Part shown: positions 1 to 8,326 of the stretch, in pieces
Position numbering within the stretch: position 1 is the stretch's first letter
Layout of the letters: every line of letters begins with the position of its first letter
DNA from: Rhodococcus antarcticus
Lineage (GTDB): Bacteria > Actinomycetota > Actinomycetes > Mycobacteriales > Mycobacteriaceae
Length of the DNA stretch: 64,000 nucleotides
Assembly: GCF_026153295.1 (NCBI RefSeq)
Contig: NZ_CP110615.1
Location: 2,294,001 to 2,358,000 of the forward strand
Reading direction: 5' to 3'
Program-made: the position numbers and the translations under genes
The notes under the pieces: model-generated
What the model saw: the letters and a program-made list of their open reading frames with translations, nothing else
Told to the model about the DNA's origin: nothing
Database searches by the model: none

Positions 1-187
1 CGTGCCCGGCGGTGCGCGGCAGGCCACGCTCCTGGGCCCAGCGCCCGTTGCCGTCCATCACGAGGGCGACGTGGCGCGGGACCAGCTCGGGCTGGATCAG
101 CGGGGGGCGGGCGCCGGAGGGGTGCGGGTCCGGCGGGCGGACCGGGCCGCGCTCAGCCGTGGGGGACGGGCGTCGGCGTGAGATCAC
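1..187 (-). CDS. uppS: isoprenyl (decaprenyl/undecaprenyl) diphosphate synthase, N-terminal part
   Basis: This is the start of a cis-prenyltransferase that condenses isopentenyl diphosphate onto an allylic diphosphate to make the lipid carrier for peptidoglycan and arabinogalactan precursors. The visible 62 residues end in the family signature [13 protein letters not shown] (about residues 39-51; Asp45 would be the Mg-diphosphate-binding aspartate), followed by [10 protein letters not shown]. The rest lies outside the window. I chose GTG 187 because a CAGGAT hexamer ends 7 bases before it. An in-frame ATG at 194-196 overlaps that hexamer and is the alternative start. The gene begins inside the 3' end of recO, in a different frame, and follows it in the same direction, as in mycobacteria. 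The family call is secure and the start is uncertain. Confidence 0.88.
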   Translation of the reverse strand, partial: MISRRRPSPTAERGPVRPPDPHPSGARPPLIQPELVPRHVALVMDGNGRWAQERGLPRTAGH

Positions 188-1001
188 GGTCCCCATCCTG
201 CCCCAGCGGCTCGTCCGGGCCAGGGTCCGCGGGCGCCTCGCGGGCCTCGCGGGTGGGGAACACCTCGGGCGCGTTCCGCTCCACCAGGGGCAGGGTGCGC
301 AGCGAGCGCTCCAGGTGCCACTGCAGGTGTGCGGCCACCAGCCCGCTGGCCTGGGCACGGACCTGGGCCGACGCGTCCTCGGTGTCCGACCACCGGCCCT
401 CCAGCAGCGCCAGCAGCAGCGGCACCACCTCGGGGGCGGGCGTGGTGGACCCGGCGGGGCGGCAGTGCACGCACACCACTCCCCCGCCGGCCACGTGGAA
501 GCCGCGGTGCGGGCCGGGTGCGCCGCAGCGGGCACACTCGGCCAGCGCGGGGGCGTACCCCGCGAAGGTCATGGCGCGCAGCAGGAACGCGTCCAGCACG
601 AGCTGGGGGTCGCGCTGCCCGGCGGCCAGGGCGCGCAGGGCTCCCACGGTGAGCAGGTGCAGCCGCGGCACCGGGGACCGTTCCTCACCGGCGAGCCGCT
701 CGGCGGTCTCCAGCACGGCGCACGCGGTGGTGTAGCGGCCGTAGTCGGCCACCAGGTCGGCGCCGAACGCGTCGGCGGTGACCACCTGGGTGACGATGTC
801 GAGGTTGCGGCCCGGGTAGAGCTGCACGTCCACGTGGGCGAAGGGCTCCAGCCGGGCCCCGAACTTGCTCCGGGTGCGGCGCACCCCCTTGGCCACGGCA
901 CGCACCAGCCCGTGCTCGCGGGTCAGCAGGGTGACGATGCGGTCCGCCTCGCCGAGCTTGTGCAGCCGGAGCACCACGGCGTGGTCGCGGTACAGCCTCA
1001 C
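153..1001 (-). CDS. recO: DNA repair protein RecO
   Basis: RecO loads RecA onto SSB-coated single-stranded DNA with RecR in the RecF pathway. The 282-residue product begins with the usual RecO start ([22 protein letters not shown]), an N-terminal OB fold, then a helical domain with a zinc-finger-like pair (CARC and CVHC) around residues 155-180. The tail is acidic and proline-rich. An upstream GTG at 1031 would add ten residues, but GTG 1001 is preferred because family members start there and because GACACT ends six bases before it. The gene overlaps the start of uppS. Length and motifs fit an intact gene. Confidence 0.93.
   Translation of the reverse strand: MRLYRDHAVVLRLHKLGEADRIVTLLTREHGLVRAVAKGVRRTRSKFGARLEPFAHVDVQLYPGRNLDIVTQVVTADAFGADLVADYGRYTTACAVLETAERLAGEERSPVPRLHLLTVGALRALAAGQRDPQLVLDAFLLRAMTFAGYAPALAECARCGAPGPHRGFHVAGGGVVCVHCRPAGSTTPAPEVVPLLLALLEGRWSDTEDASAQVRAQASGLVAAHLQWHLERSLRTLPLVERNAPEVFPTREAREAPADPGPDEPLGQDGDRDLTPTPVPHG
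195..200 (-). promoter_or_regulatory. -10 element of a possible leaderless uppS promoter
   Basis: The minus strand reads CAGGAT, then seven bases, then GTG. It lies within the recO coding sequence. The first base deviates from the TANNNT consensus, so the call is tentative. Confidence 0.35.
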
Positions 1002-1007
1002 CGCCCC

Positions 1008-1013
1008 AGTGTC
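1008..1013 (-). promoter_or_regulatory. -10 element of leaderless recO promoter
   Basis: The minus strand reads GACACT followed by six bases and the GTG start. No Shine-Dalgarno sequence is present. It also lies in the short gap between recO and the DUF2752 gene. Confidence 0.45.
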
Positions 1014-1039
1014 CCACCGGGGACGGCCCACGGCTGCGC

Positions 1040-1462
1040 TCAGACGTGCGGCACGCCGAGGGGCAGCAGCCGGACGACGAACCAGACGGCGGCCAGCAGG
1101 TACAGCACGGGGAGCAGGCGGTGCAGGAGGTCACGGTGCAGCCCGGGGCGGCCGGTCCGGGCCCCCCGCACCCACGTGGCACCCACCCATCCCCCGACCA
1201 CGAGCAGCACGAGGGCGAAGGCGTTGTAGCGCAGGGCCCCGACGAGGTCGCCGTGCAGCAGGGCGTAGGCCGCCCGCAGTCCACCGCAGAAGGGGCAGTC
1301 GATGCCCAGCAGCGCCTTCGTCGGGCAGACCGGGAGGATCCCGCCGGGGGTCGTCGGGTCCGCCAACCACACCACCGCGCACCCCGCGACACCCACGACG
1401 GCCAGCGCGGCCGGGCCCCGCCAGTGGGCCGACCGCGCCGTCGAGGAACCCGGGAGGGTCAG
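1040..1462 (-). CDS. DUF2752 family membrane protein
   Basis: This is a small integral membrane protein of unknown function. About 140 residues carry three predicted membrane segments and the DUF2752 hallmark CPFCGGLRA, a CxxCGG motif at the end of the first loop, followed by [15 protein letters not shown]. The start is unclear. There is no ATG, GTG or TTG upstream in frame after the preceding gene. A CTG at 1460-1462 would overlap the RDD gene's stop as CTGA, while the first GTG (1394-1396) would cut into the first membrane helix. I list the CTG version because it keeps the helix whole. The gene follows the RDD protein in the same direction and is probably cotranscribed. Family confidence is good, start confidence poor. 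Confidence 0.75.
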   Translation of the reverse strand: MTLPGSSTARSAHWRGPAALAVVGVAGCAVVWLADPTTPGGILPVCPTKALLGIDCPFCGGLRAAYALLHGDLVGALRYNAFALVLLVVGGWVGATWVRGARTGRPGLHRDLLHRLLPVLYLLAAVWFVVRLLPLGVPHV

Positions 1463-2256
1463 AACTTCTTCTGGGCGGGGTCCCCGCCCGGGACGACCAC
1501 GGTGTGCATGATCTTGTCGGACACCGTCTGCCGCTTGGCGTCCCACAGCGGGAACAGCCAGCCGACGTAGCAGATGATGCTGTCGACGATCTTGGCCAGG
1601 TACCGCACGAACGTCATGCCGCCACCGGGCGGACGACCGGTCTGCTCGTCGATGAGCATGATGCCGAACAGCCCCTTGCCGATGGACTGACCGGTCTTGC
1701 CCTGGCGGATGAACAGGTTCCAGATCTCGAAGCCCAGCAGGCCGAGGTACAGCAGGCCGCCGATGATGCCCAGGGCGTTGCTGATGGAGCTCAGGATGAT
1801 GACGATGACATACACGACGATGACCGGGCCGAGGTAGTCGACCGCGAAGGCACCGAGCCGGGTTCCCCAGTGCGCGTACGCGTTCGGCGAACCCCCGGGG
1901 TAGCCGCCCTGCCCGTACCCCTGCGGCTGGCCGTAGGGCTGCTGCCCGTAGCCCTGCGGGGGCTGCTGCCCGTAGGGCTGCTGCCCGTAGCCCTGCGGGG
2001 GCTGCTGCCCGTAGGGCTGCTGCCCGTAGCCCTGCGGGGGCTGCTGCCCGTAGGGCTGCTGCCCGTAGCCCTGCGGCGGCTGCTGCCCGTAGCCCTGCGG
2101 GGGCTGCTGCCCGTAGCCGCCCTGCGCGGGGGGCTGCTGGCCGTAGGGCGAGGGACCCGCCGGGGGCGTCTCCTTGCTGAAGGACGGCGGCGTGCTCGGC
2201 TGTCCGGCGTTGGGATCCTCGTCGGGCTGGGAACCGCCGTACGGGTTGTCGCTCAC
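1459..2256 (-). CDS. RDD family membrane protein with Gly/Gln/Tyr/Pro repeat N-terminus
   Basis: The 265-residue protein has a long low-complexity N-terminus (about residues 20-115) made of repeats of [13 protein letters not shown]. An RDD domain follows (about 125-255) with [15 protein letters not shown] at its head and three hydrophobic segments. RDD proteins are multi-pass membrane proteins, mostly of unknown function; some take part in transport. Similar Q/P/Y-rich tails are common on actinobacterial membrane proteins. GTG 2256 is chosen because GAGGGA lies six bases upstream; the open frame runs further 5' without support. It is probably cotranscribed with the DUF2752 gene, whose start touches its stop. 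The repeats are likely to vary between strains. Confidence 0.85.
   Translation of the reverse strand: MSDNPYGGSQPDEDPNAGQPSTPPSFSKETPPAGPSPYGQQPPAQGGYGQQPPQGYGQQPPQGYGQQPYGQQPPQGYGQQPYGQQPPQGYGQQPYGQQPPQGYGQQPYGQPQGYGQGGYPGGSPNAYAHWGTRLGAFAVDYLGPVIVVYVIVIILSSISNALGIIGGLLYLGLLGFEIWNLFIRQGKTGQSIGKGLFGIMLIDEQTGRPPGGGMTFVRYLAKIVDSIICYVGWLFPLWDAKRQTVSDKIMHTVVVPGGDPAQKKF
1922..2101. repeat. 39-bp tandem repeat in the RDD gene
   Basis: Four consecutive 39-bp units (1922-1960, 1961-1999, 2000-2038, 2039-2077) and a 24-bp partial unit encode 13-residue Gly/Gln/Pro/Tyr repeats. Units 2 and 3 are identical, and the others differ by a few bases. The period is a multiple of three, so gain or loss of units keeps the frame. 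Confidence 0.9.
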
Positions 2257-2364
2257 TGCTGCTCCCTCGGAGTGCCGGTCGCACGCTGCGGCCGGCTCCT
2301 GGAGAACGTAGCGAACCCGGGACCACCGGGACATGAACTCGCCCGAACCGGGGCAGACCCGCCG

Positions 2365-3279
2365 TCAGAACCCGAGCCGGCCCATCTGCTTGGGGTCGCG
2401 CTGCCAGTCCTTGGCCACCTTGACGTGCAGGTTGAGGAAGACACGGGTGCCCAGCAGGGCCTCGATCCCCGCCCGGGACCGGGTGCCGACGTCCTTGAGG
2501 CGCTCGCCGCCCTTGCCGATGACGATCGACTTCTGGCTGGGCCGCTCCACGTACAGGACGCCGTGCACGTCGAGGAAGTCGTCCCGGCCGTCCCGCGGGG
2601 TGATCTCCTCGATGACCACGGCCAGGCTGTGCGGCAGCTCGTCGCCCAGACCCTCCAGCGCGGCCTCGCGGATGAGCTCGGCCATCATGTGGGTGTCGTT
2701 CTCGTCGGTGTGCTCGTCGGCCGGGTAGAGCATCGGCCCCTCCGGCACGGCCTTGGACAGGACGTCGACCAGCACCTCGACCTGCTGCCCCTTGACCGCG
2801 GAGACCGGCACCACGTCGTTCTCCGGTCCGAGCAGCGCGGACACGGCCAGCAGCTGCTCCATCAGGCGGGCCTTGGAGAGCTTGTCGATCTTGGTGACGA
2901 CCCCGATGACGCGGGTGCTCGGCGCGACCACGCGCAGCTGCTCGAGGATCCAGCGGTCGCCGGGCCCGATCTTCTCGTCGGCGGGGATGCACAGCCCGAT
3001 GACGTCGACCTCGGAGTACGTGTCCTTGACGAGGTCGTTCAGCCGCTGGCCGAGCAGGGTGCGCGGACGGTGCAGGCCGGGGGTGTCCACCAGCACCAGC
3101 TGCGCGTGCGGACGGTGCACGATGCCGCGGATGGTGTGCCGGGTGGTCTGCGGACGGCTGGAGGTGATGGCCACCTTCTGCCCCACGAGGGCGTTGGTCA
3201 GCGTCGACTTGCCGGTGTTCGGCCGCCCGACGAACGCGACGAAGCCGGAGCGGTGCGGGGGCTGACCAGGGGTGCTCAC
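2365..3279 (-). CDS. era: GTPase Era
   Basis: Era is a GTPase that binds the 3' end of 16S rRNA and helps mature the 30S subunit. The 304-residue product has the P-loop GRPNTGKS near residues 20-27, the switch region TTRH, DTPG, TKID for guanine specificity, and a C-terminal KH domain with VIGKGGERLKDVG. GTG 3279 is preferred over the in-frame GTG 3297. It has GAGGAT ending six bases upstream, which can be read as a -10 element; a GGGGGAGGA tract overlapping it could also serve as ribosome binding site. The gene lies just downstream of the CorC/CNNM gene. It is complete, with all motifs intact. Confidence 0.96.
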   Translation of the reverse strand: MSTPGQPPHRSGFVAFVGRPNTGKSTLTNALVGQKVAITSSRPQTTRHTIRGIVHRPHAQLVLVDTPGLHRPRTLLGQRLNDLVKDTYSEVDVIGLCIPADEKIGPGDRWILEQLRVVAPSTRVIGVVTKIDKLSKARLMEQLLAVSALLGPENDVVPVSAVKGQQVEVLVDVLSKAVPEGPMLYPADEHTDENDTHMMAELIREAALEGLGDELPHSLAVVIEEITPRDGRDDFLDVHGVLYVERPSQKSIVIGKGGERLKDVGTRSRAGIEALLGTRVFLNLHVKVAKDWQRDPKQMGRLGF

Positions 3280-3285
3280 CTCCCC

Positions 3286-3291
3286 ATCCTC
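3286..3291 (-). promoter_or_regulatory. -10 element upstream of era
   Basis: GAGGAT is followed by six bases and GTG on the minus strand. The surrounding purine tract makes this ambiguous between a leaderless promoter and a Shine-Dalgarno site. Confidence 0.35.
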
Positions 3292-3302
3292 CCCCACCGG
3301 GG

Positions 3303-4625
3303 TCAGCGCCCCTGCACGGTCCCGGTGGCCTCGGAGTCGACGTGCCCGGGTTCCGGCTCGGGCACGCGGCGCACCACCACCGTGCTCACCCGCACCCGGC
3401 CGCGCACCTCGGCCCCGCCCTCCGCGCGCAGGACAAGCCCGTGCGCGGTCACCTCCGAGCCCGGCAGCGGGACCCGGCCCAGCGCCTGGCCCAGCAGGCC
3501 ACCGACGCTCTCCACGTCCTCCGCCGGGAGCTCCACGCCGAACAGCTCACCGAGGTCCTCGACGCTGAGCCGCGAGGACACCCGCACCGAACCGTCGCCG
3601 AGGTGCTCCACCGGGTCGCGCTCGTCGGTGTCGTACTCGTCGACGATCTCCCCGACGATCTCCTCGAGGATGTCCTCGATGGTGACCAGCCCGGCCACCC
3701 CGCCGTACTCGTCGACCAGCACGGCCATGTGGTTGCGGCCGCGCTGCATCTCCCGCAGCAGGTCGTCGAGGCGCTTGGCGTCCGGGACGAACTCCGCCGG
3801 GCGCATGAGCTCGGCCACCGGGGCGCCCGGGTCCTTCTTGCGCAGCGTGAAGGAGTGCTGGACGAGGTCCTTGAGGTACACGACGCCCAGCACGTCGTCG
3901 ACGTTCTCGCCGACGACGGGGATCCGGGAGTGCCCGCTGCGCACGGCCAGCGACATCGCCTGGCGGGCGGTCTTGTCCTGCTCGATCCAGACGATGTCGG
4001 TGCGCGGGACCATCACCTCGCGGGCGATGGTGTCGCCGAGCTCGAAGACCGACTGGATCATCCGCCGCTCCTCGGCGTCGACCACCCCGCCCTGCTGGGC
4101 CATGTCCACCAGCTCGCGCAGCTCCACCTCCGAGGACCACGGCCCCTGGCGGAAGCCCTTGCCGGGGGTGATGGCGTTCCCGAGCAGGATGAGCAGCCGG
4201 CTCAGGGGTCCGAGCACGGTGCCGATGAGCCGGAGCGCGCCGGAGGCCCGCAGCGCGATGGCGTACGCGTGCTGGCGGCCGAGCGTGCGGGGGCCCACCC
4301 CGACGACGACGTAGGTGAGCACCACCATGAGCACCGCGGCCACCACCAGGGCCGCGCCGAGGGAGAGGGCGCGGTCGATCAGCAGGGTGACGATGACGGT
4401 GGCGGTGACCTCGCAGGTCAGGCGCAGCAGCACCAGCAGGTTCACGTGGCGGGGCCGGTCGGCCACCACCGCCAGCAGCCGGGTCGCACCGGGGGTGTCC
4501 TCCCGCTCGAGCTCGACCAGCCGGGCGCGGGAGACGGTGCTCAGCGCGGCGTCGGCGGCCGTGAACAGCCCGGCGAGCGGGACCAGGACGACGGCGAGCA
4601 GGACCAGCGCGACGGAACCGCTCAC
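3303..4625 (-). CDS. CNNM/CorC-TlyC family transporter-like protein (hemolysin family)
   Basis: The 440-residue membrane protein has an N-terminal DUF21/CNNM transmembrane domain with three or four helices (about residues 1-180). A pair of CBS domains follows (about 195-320, including [10 protein letters not shown] and [22 protein letters not shown]), then a C-terminal CorC/HlyC domain. Family members are linked to Mg2+/Co2+ efflux or homeostasis; the name hemolysin is historical. GTG 4625 overlaps the ybeY stop as GTGA, which indicates translational coupling, and the N-terminus then begins directly with the first membrane helix. It sits between ybeY and era, the standard actinobacterial order. 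I am sure of the family and not of the transported ion. Confidence 0.9.
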   Translation of the reverse strand: MSGSVALVLLAVVLVPLAGLFTAADAALSTVSRARLVELEREDTPGATRLLAVVADRPRHVNLLVLLRLTCEVTATVIVTLLIDRALSLGAALVVAAVLMVVLTYVVVGVGPRTLGRQHAYAIALRASGALRLIGTVLGPLSRLLILLGNAITPGKGFRQGPWSSEVELRELVDMAQQGGVVDAEERRMIQSVFELGDTIAREVMVPRTDIVWIEQDKTARQAMSLAVRSGHSRIPVVGENVDDVLGVVYLKDLVQHSFTLRKKDPGAPVAELMRPAEFVPDAKRLDDLLREMQRGRNHMAVLVDEYGGVAGLVTIEDILEEIVGEIVDEYDTDERDPVEHLGDGSVRVSSRLSVEDLGELFGVELPAEDVESVGGLLGQALGRVPLPGSEVTAHGLVLRAEGGAEVRGRVRVSTVVVRRVPEPEPGHVDSEATGTVQGR

Positions 4626-5164
4626 CGGTCGGGCCGCTCGTCCAGCCCCACCACCCCCAGCACGCGGGAGTCGACGTCGTCGAGCACGGCCTGGTGCGCC
4701 GCACGGCGCTGCTGCGCCTGCCAGTCGGCGAGGAGGCTGTTCTGCAGGCCGAACATCGCCTTCTCGTCCTCGGGCTCGGCGTGGTCGTAGCCCAGCAGGT
4801 GCAGCACGCCGTGCACGGTGAGCAGGTGCAGCTCGTCGTCCAGGCTGTGGCCGGCGGTGGCGGCCTGCTCCGCCGCGAACGGCGGGCACAGCACGATGTC
4901 CCCGAGCACCGCCGGGCCCAGGTCCGCGGCGTCGGGGCGCCCGCCGGGACGCAGCTCGTCCATCGGGAAGGCCATGACGTCGGTGGGACCGGGCAGGTCC
5001 ATCCACTGCACGTGCAGGTCGGCCATGGTGGAGGAGTCGACCAGCACCACGGAGAGCTCCGCGGCCGGGTGCACGTCCATCCGGCCCAGGGCGTAGCGCG
5101 CGACGCTGACCAGGTCCGCCTCGACCACCTCGGTGCCGGACTCGTTGGACACCTCGATGCTCAC
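4622..5164 (-). CDS. ybeY: endoribonuclease YbeY, rRNA maturation factor
   Basis: YbeY is a zinc-dependent RNase involved in 16S rRNA 3' maturation and ribosome quality control. The 180-residue protein carries the metal site [11 protein letters not shown] (H-x3-H-x5-H) near residue 120 and the conserved [10 protein letters not shown] stretch. Its GTG start overlaps the phoH stop (GTGA) and its own stop overlaps the next gene in the same way. phoH, ybeY and the CNNM gene are therefore translationally coupled. Residues after about 150 form a short charged extension. Confidence 0.95.
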   Translation of the reverse strand: MSIEVSNESGTEVVEADLVSVARYALGRMDVHPAAELSVVLVDSSTMADLHVQWMDLPGPTDVMAFPMDELRPGGRPDAADLGPAVLGDIVLCPPFAAEQAATAGHSLDDELHLLTVHGVLHLLGYDHAEPEDEKAMFGLQNSLLADWQAQQRRAAHQAVLDDVDSRVLGVVGLDERPDR

Positions 5165-6201
5165 CGGCGCACCCCCCGCTGGGCGCGGTGCTCGACCGGC
5201 GCGATCCGGGCGGAGTCCCGGCGGGCCTGCTCGGCGTCGTCGTGGCGGGCGTAGGCGTCGACGATCTCGCCCACCAGCCGGTGACGCACCACGTCGCTGC
5301 TGGTCAGGGTGGAGAAGTGCACGTCGTCGATGCCCTCGAGGATGCCGCGCACCACCCGAAGACCGCTGGTGGCACCGCCGGGCAGGTCCACCTGGGTCAC
5401 GTCGCCGGTCACCACGATCTTCGAGCCGAACCCCAGCCGGGTCAGGAACATCTTCATCTGCTCGGCGGTCGTGTTCTGCGCCTCGTCGAGGATGATGAAC
5501 GCGTTGTTCAGCGTCCTGCCGCGCATGTAGGCCAGCGGGGCGACCTCGATGGTGCCGGCCTGGGTGAGCTTGGCGGCGGCCTCGGGATCCATCATGTCGT
5601 TGAGGGCGTCGTGCAGCGGCCGCAGGTACGGGTCGATCTTGTCGTGCAGGGTGCCGGGCAGGAACCCGAGGCGCTCACCGGCCTCGACCGCGGGACGGGT
5701 GAGGATGATCTTGGTGACCTGCTTGGCCTGCAGCGCCTGCACGGCCTTGGCCATGGCCAGGTAGGTCTTGCCGGTCCCGGCGGGACCGATGCCGAAGACG
5801 ATGGTGTGGGTGTCGATGGCGTCGACGTAGTGCTTCTGGTTCAGCGTCTTGGGCCGCACGGTCTTGCCTCGCCGGGACAGGATGTCCAGGCTCAGCACCT
5901 CGGCCGGGGACGCACCGCTGCCCTCGGTGAGCATGGAGACGGTGCGGCGCACGGTCTCCGGGGCGAGCGCGCCGCCCCCGGCCATGGCCACGAGCTCGGA
6001 CAGCGCCCGCTCGGCGAACGCGACGTCGGCCGGGGCACCGGTGAGGGTGACCTCGTTGCCGCGGACGTGCACGTCCGCGACGAGCAGCTCCTCGAGCAGG
6101 CGGAGGTTGACGTCGGCCGGACCCAGCAGCGCCATGACGGCGGCCTGCGGGACGGTCGTGGTGGAGCGGGCGGCGACGGGCTGGTCGGGTGTGGACGTCA
6201 C
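5161..6201 (-). CDS. phoH: PhoH family ATPase
   Basis: The 346-residue cytoplasmic protein has an N-terminal KH-like region, then the PhoH P-loop ATPase core with Walker A GPAGTGKT and the Walker B segment [10 protein letters not shown]. The PhoH group is thought to act in RNA metabolism, and its constant pairing with ybeY supports a role in RNA processing. GTG 6201 (VTSTPDQPV) is preceded by AGGAAGCAGGG, a weak ribosome binding site. A TAGGAT -10 element about 46 bases upstream would give a short leader. The gene heads the phoH-ybeY-CNNM group. Confidence 0.93.
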   Translation of the reverse strand: MTSTPDQPVAARSTTTVPQAAVMALLGPADVNLRLLEELLVADVHVRGNEVTLTGAPADVAFAERALSELVAMAGGGALAPETVRRTVSMLTEGSGASPAEVLSLDILSRRGKTVRPKTLNQKHYVDAIDTHTIVFGIGPAGTGKTYLAMAKAVQALQAKQVTKIILTRPAVEAGERLGFLPGTLHDKIDPYLRPLHDALNDMMDPEAAAKLTQAGTIEVAPLAYMRGRTLNNAFIILDEAQNTTAEQMKMFLTRLGFGSKIVVTGDVTQVDLPGGATSGLRVVRGILEGIDDVHFSTLTSSDVVRHRLVGEIVDAYARHDDAEQARRDSARIAPVEHRAQRGVRR

Positions 6202-6246
6202 GAGGGGGTGGTGCCCTGCTTCCTGGGGTCGTTCCGGGACCTCCCC

Positions 6247-6252
6247 ATCCTA
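6247..6252 (-). promoter_or_regulatory. -10 element (TAGGAT) of the phoH operon, overlapping the HIT stop codon
   Basis: On the minus strand the HIT gene's TAG stop is the first three bases of TAGGAT. Transcription would begin about 7 bases later, giving a leader of roughly 39 bases before the phoH GTG. Confidence 0.5.
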
Positions 6253-6621
6253 CCCAGCGACCTTCAGCGGGCCACCGGTCATCCCGCCGAGCCCCTCGCC
6301 GCCGAGGACGTGCACGTGGAGGTGGAACACGGTCTGGCCGGCGTCGCGCCCGGTGTTGGTGATCAGCCGGTAGCCGGTCCCGGCGAGGCCCTCCTGCTCG
6401 GCGACGGCCACCGCGTCGGCGATCACCTCCGCCATCAGGGCCGGGTCGGCGGCGGTGAGCCGCGCGGCGTCGGGCTGGTGGGTGGTGGGCACCACGAGCA
6501 CGTGGACCGGCGCCTGCGGGTTGATGTCCCGGAAGGCGACCGTGCGCTCGCCGCGGCGCACGACCGTCGCGGGCACGTCACCGGTGACGATCTTGCAGAA
6601 CAGGCAGTCCGGTGCGGTCAT
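6250..6621 (-). CDS. HIT domain protein (histidine triad nucleotide-binding, HINT type)
   Basis: The 123-residue protein has the zinc-binding CLFCKIV at residues 6-12 and the histidine triad HLHVHVLGG near residue 100. HINT-branch proteins hydrolyse adenosine or AMP conjugates such as AMP-lysine and aminoacyl adenylates. ATG 6621 starts [10 protein letters not shown], the usual HINT beginning. The open frame extends eight codons further, but TAGCGT ends seven bases before this ATG and fixes the start. The gene is followed immediately by the phoH promoter. Confidence 0.93.
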   Translation of the reverse strand: MTAPDCLFCKIVTGDVPATVVRRGERTVAFRDINPQAPVHVLVVPTTHQPDAARLTAADPALMAEVIADAVAVAEQEGLAGTGYRLITNTGRDAGQTVFHLHVHVLGGEGLGGMTGGPLKVAG

Positions 6622-6628
6622 GGGGCTG

Positions 6629-6634
6629 ACGCTA
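6629..6634 (-). promoter_or_regulatory. -10 element (TAGCGT) of leaderless HIT gene
   Basis: TAGCGT, seven bases, ATG. No Shine-Dalgarno sequence lies between. It is a good match to the actinobacterial TANNNT consensus. Confidence 0.6.
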
Positions 6635-6648
6635 GCCGGGGCCACGAC

Positions 6649-7539
6649 TCAGCCGAGCAGGGCGTCCCGGCAGGCCGCCCACGCCGTGGTGCTCACGTCG
6701 ATGAGCGCGAAGTGGTCGACCCCGGGCAGCGTCACCAGCACGGCCGGGTCCCCCGTGGCGGTCGCGGCCGCCACGTAGGTCTCGCTCTGGCTGATCGGCA
6801 CCGTGACGTCGGCGTCGCCGTGCACGCAGGTCACCGGCCGCCCGATCGGCAGCCGGGCCAGCGGCGAGGCGAGCGCGTACCGCTCGGGCTGCGCTGCGGA
6901 CGGACCGCCCAGCAGCTCGTCGCTGGCGCCCCCACCGAGACCCAGCTCGGAGGCTCCCACCAGGTCGAGCACCCCGGCCTGGCTGACCACGCGGGTGAGC
7001 CGGACGGCCGGACCGGCTCCGGGTGCGCCCGCGGGCAGCGACGGACGGCCCGCCGCCCACACCGCGAGGTGCCCGCCCGCGGAGTGGCCCACCGCGCGCA
7101 CGTCGTTGAGGTCGAGCCGACCACCGGCCGCGTCCTGCACCGCTCCGGCGAGGGCGTCGACCGCGGCGGCCACGTCGAGGAACGTCGCGGGCCAGCCCCC
7201 GCCGTCGCCGACCCGGCGGTACTCGATGTTCCAGGCCGCCACCCCCCGGTTGGCGAGGTCCGCCGCGAGGGGGGTGCCCAGGTCGTAGCCGTAGGCCGCC
7301 CGCCAGTAGCCGCCGTGCACCACCACGACCACGGGCACCGGGCCGGTACCCGCCGGCAGGTGCAGCTCGCCGAGCTGCGACGGGTCGGCGCCGTAGGTGA
7401 TCTTCACGGGCTCGGGCACTCCCTCGGCACGGGGTGGTTCGGGGGTCGCGGCGGAGGGGGTGGCGGCGGTGGAGGTGCAGGCCGCGAGCAGCAGCACCCC
7501 GGCGGCCCCCAGCAGCACGGAGCGGCGGCGGGTGGTCAC
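6649..7539 (-). CDS. alpha/beta-hydrolase lipoprotein (BD-FAE/esterase type)
   Basis: The 296-residue protein begins with a lipoprotein signal peptide (TTRRRSVLLGAAGVLLLAAC; the lipobox cysteine is about residue 21), so it is probably anchored to the outer face of the membrane. The fold shows HGGYW near the oxyanion hole, the nucleophile elbow GHSAGGH, an acid in HGDADVTVP and a histidine in VDHFALI, a complete Ser-Asp-His triad. This resembles small acyl esterases and kynurenine formamidase-like hydrolases; the substrate is unknown. GTG 7539 is chosen because the signal peptide begins there and GAGGCT ends seven bases upstream. It lies between rsmE and the HIT gene, all in one direction. Confidence 0.85.
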   Translation of the reverse strand: MTTRRRSVLLGAAGVLLLAACTSTAATPSAATPEPPRAEGVPEPVKITYGADPSQLGELHLPAGTGPVPVVVVVHGGYWRAAYGYDLGTPLAADLANRGVAAWNIEYRRVGDGGGWPATFLDVAAAVDALAGAVQDAAGGRLDLNDVRAVGHSAGGHLAVWAAGRPSLPAGAPGAGPAVRLTRVVSQAGVLDLVGASELGLGGGASDELLGGPSAAQPERYALASPLARLPIGRPVTCVHGDADVTVPISQSETYVAAATATGDPAVLVTLPGVDHFALIDVSTTAWAACRDALLG

Positions 7540-7546
7540 GGTCGCC

Positions 7547-7552
7547 AGCCTC
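7547..7552 (-). promoter_or_regulatory. -10 element (GAGGCT) before the hydrolase lipoprotein
   Basis: GAGGCT is followed by seven bases and GTG. It lies in the 13-base gap after rsmE. The first base departs from consensus. Confidence 0.35.
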
Positions 7553-8308
7553 TCAGGTCGGTGGGGCGGTGTCCCACCGTTCGGTGAGCGCCCCCAGCGC
7601 ACCCAGGGCCACGGCGGCCGCGGTGGAGGTGCGCAGCACGGTCGGCCCCAGGTGCACCGCCCGGGCCCCGGCGACGGTCAGGGCCGCGAGCTCGGCGTCG
7701 TCCAGCCCGCCCTCCGGGCCCACCACCAGCAGCACCTCGGGCGCCAGCGCCGCCTGCCGCAGCCCGACCGTGGCCGACTCGTGCAGCAGCAGCGCGACGC
7801 CACCGGCCCGTACCCGCGCCTCGACGAGGGCGAGCAGCGCCGCCGTCGTCGCGAGCTCGTGCACCACGGGGACGTGCGCGCGCCGGGACTGCTTGGCGGC
7901 CTCCCGGGCCACGGCCCGCCAGCGCGCCACTCCCTTGTCCGCCCTGGGGCCGGTCCAGCGGGCCACGCACCGGGCGGCCGACCACGGCACCAGCTCGTCG
8001 ACGCCCGCCTCGGTGGCGAGCTCCACGGCCAGCTCGGAGCGCTCGCTCTTGGGCAGCGCCTGCACCACGGTCACCCTCGTGGCCGGTGGCGGGACGTCCC
8101 GACGGGCGCCCACCTCCAGCTCGAGACGGTCCTTGCCCACCGCGGTCACCACGGCCTCGGCCACCCCGCCCCGGCCGTCGGTCAGCATCAGCCGCTCCCC
8201 CGTCCGCAGCCGGCGCACGGTGGCCGCGTGCCGCCCCTCCGCCCCGTCGAGCACCGCGGTGGCGCCCACCGGGGGCAGGTCGTCGAGGTGGAACACGGGC
8301 GGAGCCAC
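7553..8308 (-). CDS. rsmE: 16S rRNA (uracil(1498)-N3)-methyltransferase RsmE
   Basis: RsmE methylates U1498 in helix 44 of 16S rRNA using S-adenosylmethionine. The 251-residue protein has an N-terminal PUA-like domain and a C-terminal SPOUT knot, with [28 protein letters not shown] and [12 protein letters not shown] as the conserved binding loops. It follows dnaJ after an 18-base gap. Its start is either GTG 8308 or the GTG four codons later (VFHLDDLPP); neither has a clear ribosome binding site. The rsmE-dnaJ-hrcA order is conserved in actinobacteria. Confidence 0.94.
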   Translation of the reverse strand: MAPPVFHLDDLPPVGATAVLDGAEGRHAATVRRLRTGERLMLTDGRGGVAEAVVTAVGKDRLELEVGARRDVPPPATRVTVVQALPKSERSELAVELATEAGVDELVPWSAARCVARWTGPRADKGVARWRAVAREAAKQSRRAHVPVVHELATTAALLALVEARVRAGGVALLLHESATVGLRQAALAPEVLLVVGPEGGLDDAELAALTVAGARAVHLGPTVLRTSTAAAVALGALGALTERWDTAPPT

Positions 8309-8326
8309 GGCGCTACCGGGGTCGGG

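Noticed and set aside
1922-2101. Tandem repeats as a CRISPR array
   Set aside because: The units abut without unique spacers, are in frame and encode protein repeats.
865-4314. Very long plus-strand open frames opposite recO, era and the CNNM gene (and similar ones at 5188-7587, 7397-9478, 22892-25414, 25631-28636 and 44484-48635)
   Set aside because: They are antisense shadows caused by the high GC content; their translations are low-complexity Arg/His/Gly/Val-rich strings with no family motifs, and the opposite strand has clear genes.
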